In this document: one piece after another, positions 4,105 through 5,813 of the stretch
Layout: each line of letters starts with the position of its first letter
Numbering within the stretch: the first letter of the stretch is position 1
NCBI GenBank assembly: GCA_014729735.1
Contig: WJJN01000716.1
Span: 1-5,813 of the forward strand
DNA length: 5,813 nt
From: Candidatus Zhuqueibacterota bacterium
Lineage (GTDB): Bacteria > Zhuqueibacterota > Zhuqueibacteria > Thermofontimicrobiales > Thiofontviventaceae
Direction of reading: 5' to 3'
Position numbers and translations under genes: made by a program
The notes under the pieces: model-generated
Databases searched by the model: none
What the model was told of the DNA's origin: nothing
What the model saw: only the letters and a program-made list of their open reading frames with translations

Positions 4105-5813
4105 ATGCCAGCACCTATATTTCGTATTTTTGTGAGTTCGACTTATATTGATTTAATTCAATACCGAAAGGCGGCGGAAGAGGCTATTAATGAACTTGAG
4201 GAAAAGTTTATTGGAATGGAATATCTGGGCGCGATGGATGCAGAGCCAATTGCCGCGAGTCTTGACATGGTGGAGCAAAGTGATCTGTTCATTGGCATTT
4301 ATGCATGGCGATATGGGTTTATTCCCGACGGATCAACATTCTCGATCACCGAACAGGAGTACCAACACGCAAAGGAACGAAAACAACCTCGCTTTTGCTA
4401 TCTCGTTGATCCGGAAATTGATTGGAAGCCCAAATATATTGAAAAAGATGTAAAAGCCACTGCACTTGAAAAATTTAAAGAAATGATTCAAAAAGATCGT
4501 GTCCGGGATTTGTTTAAATCTCCTGAAGATTTGAAACACAAAATTTATCGAGATGTCAATAAATGGATACTGCAACACAAACCGGAACTGCAGCGAGAAA
4601 AACCAGTATCGCAAAATATCGAATGGGGCAAACGATACCGTACCACGATTGCAAATGAATATGCCACATTGGCGATGCTGGGTTTTAAACGATCGTTTGA
4701 TATGGATGATATCTATATTCCAATTACAATGCACCAGGATCCGGACTGCAGAAAAATGGGGAAACAGGACGAATTCACGGAAAAATCTTTCGCGCAAAAT
4801 TTGACTGCCGAAGACCTGCTTGATTTTCCTGAAAAAGCCGTTGTCGTATTGGGGGAACCAGGTATGGGAAAAACCACGATGATGCATTATCTCGCCCGCC
4901 AGCAAAGTATTCATTCCAGAGGACTCCTTCCGATTTTTATTAAACTGGCTGAATTTTCCAAAACAAGGGATAGTCTGGAAATGGCTTTGCTTGCGTCGGT
5001 AGAAAATCATTTGTCCGGCGCCGATGTGCGTGATTTTGCAAAACAAGTCCTGGAAAAAAATGAGGTTCTGGTACTTCTGGATGGACTGGATGAAGTTCGA
5101 TACGACGAGTATATTTCTGTGACCGAACGTATTCGGGCATTCGTCAGTGGTCATGCGGATACCCGCGTGATTATTACCTCCAGAAAAGCCGGGTTTCGGA
5201 GTCATGAACTGCCATACCGGCTCTTTGAAATTGATCGACTGCCATTGCCGGAAATCGAAAAGTTCGTTTGTAAATGGTTTGCGGAATCCGCCACATTATA
5301 TCAAAAGCTGATGGATTGCATCGAAAGCAATAATCGAATTCAGGAACTTGCCCAAAATCCTTTTCTGTTATCCATTATGTGCTTTATTTTTGAGCAAGAT
5401 AAAAATCTTCCGAATCGCCGGGTAGAGCTTTACGAAAAGTGTACAATTACGCTGCTAACGCTATTCGATGAAAAGCAAGTGCCAAAAGTCAATATCTTCA
5501 CACGGCAGTTGAAAGAACGGCTATTGGAAGATTTGGCGTATTATTTTTTCAATCAGGGAACGGATGATTTTGCGTACGATCCGTTGATCGAACAGGTTGG
5601 AAAAACACTGGCACAGATGGGGCGAACGGAAAATGAGGAAAACATACTTCGCGAAATCCGTGAAAATAGTGGTCTGCTTCAGCAAAGTGGTGATTATCAT
5701 GTATTCGTCCATCGCACGTTTTTTGAGTATTATGTCGCCAGGAAAATGCAACTCGATTCGCATGATACCATCCTCGCCCGAATAAAAGAACCGCGTTGGG
5801 AAGAACCTGTTCG
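4105..5813 (+). CDS. DUF4062 - NACHT NTPase protein (3' partial)
   Basis: The frame is open from the ATG at 4105 to the window end without a stop: 569 full codons. The N-terminus FRIFVSSTYIDLIQYRKAAEE, followed by EYLGAMDAEP, SDLFIGIYAWRYGFIP and SITEQEYQHA (to about residue 90), is the DUF4062 domain, a nucleotide-binding-like fold often fused to STAND ATPases. A NACHT-type NTPase follows: Walker A GEPGMGKT at 250-257, Walker B VLVLLDGLDEV at about 321-331, an Arg-containing sensor-like ITSRK at about 355-359, NPFLLSIMC around 417-425, and the FVHRTFFEYYVA helix at about 534-545 that closes NACHT helical modules. Such proteins are putative signalling or defence switches that oligomerise on ligand sensing. 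The C-terminal sensor lies beyond the window. It is co-directional with the DGR, 40 bases after the RT, so it is probably co-transcribed. No membrane segment is seen so far. Confidence 0.92.
   Translation, partial: MPAPIFRIFVSSTYIDLIQYRKAAEEAINELEEKFIGMEYLGAMDAEPIAASLDMVEQSDLFIGIYAWRYGFIPDGSTFSITEQEYQHAKERKQPRFCYLVDPEIDWKPKYIEKDVKATALEKFKEMIQKDRVRDLFKSPEDLKHKIYRDVNKWILQHKPELQREKPVSQNIEWGKRYRTTIANEYATLAMLGFKRSFDMDDIYIPITMHQDPDCRKMGKQDEFTEKSFAQNLTAEDLLDFPEKAVVVLGEPGMGKTTMMHYLARQQSIHSRGLLPIFIKLAEFSKTRDSLEMALLASVENHLSGADVRDFAKQVLEKNEVLVLLDGLDEVRYDEYISVTERIRAFVSGHADTRVIITSRKAGFRSHELPYRLFEIDRLPLPEIEKFVCKWFAESATLYQKLMDCIESNNRIQELAQNPFLLSIMCFIFEQDKNLPNRRVELYEKCTITLLTLFDEKQVPKVNIFTRQLKERLLEDLAYYFFNQGTDDFAYDPLIEQVGKTLAQMGRTENEENILREIRENSGLLQQSGDYHVFVHRTFFEYYVARKMQLDSHDTILARIKEPRWEEPV

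Noticed and set aside
4333..5205. 290-codon open frame on the - strand
   Set aside because: It lies wholly antisense to the DUF4062-NACHT gene, whose domains are clear, and its product is low-complexity Phe/Ile-rich with no recognisable motif.

Overview
The window holds a near-complete diversity-generating retroelement (DGR) built around a STAND-NTPase / lectin-fold target gene and followed by a second STAND-type gene. All genes lie on the + strand. The organism is a bacterium that I cannot place further. SD-type ribosome binding, tight gene packing and large DUF4062, NACHT and FGE-domain signalling proteins fit environmental, multidomain-protein-rich lineages, but nothing here gives a taxon.

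Layout: (1) 1-2310, the 3' part of the DGR target gene: an nSTAND-type P-loop NTPase, a winged-helix-like region, one hydrophobic segment, and a C-terminal formylglycine-generating-enzyme-like (FGE-sulfatase, C-type-lectin fold) domain. Its last part is the variable repeat (VR, about 2106-2230). (2) 2307-2657, an Avd-like four-helix-bundle accessory protein. (3) 2686-2811, the template repeat (TR), rich in AAC/AAT codons and near-identical to VR except at adenines. It is followed by about 170 nt with several inverted repeats. (4) 2994-4064, a DGR-type reverse transcriptase with YVDD and LGNLTSQ motifs. (5) 4105 to beyond the window end, a DUF4062-NACHT protein.

How it should work: TR RNA is copied by the RT with Avd, adenines are misread, and the mutated cDNA replaces VR in the target gene, so the lectin-like tip of a STAND receptor is diversified. 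In this copy 20 of the 34 core TR adenines are substituted in VR, one is deleted, and only one of the 39 non-adenine positions differs.

The most notable oddity is that the deleted adenine puts the VR out of frame. Adding back one base gives the canonical FGE ending (GFRVVRSP...) and a stop at 2253-2255. As sequenced, the gene reads a 44-residue out-of-frame tail to 2310. Because TR and the 3' homology tract are intact, a further retrohoming event could in principle repair it. A sequencing or assembly error in a hypervariable site is the main alternative.
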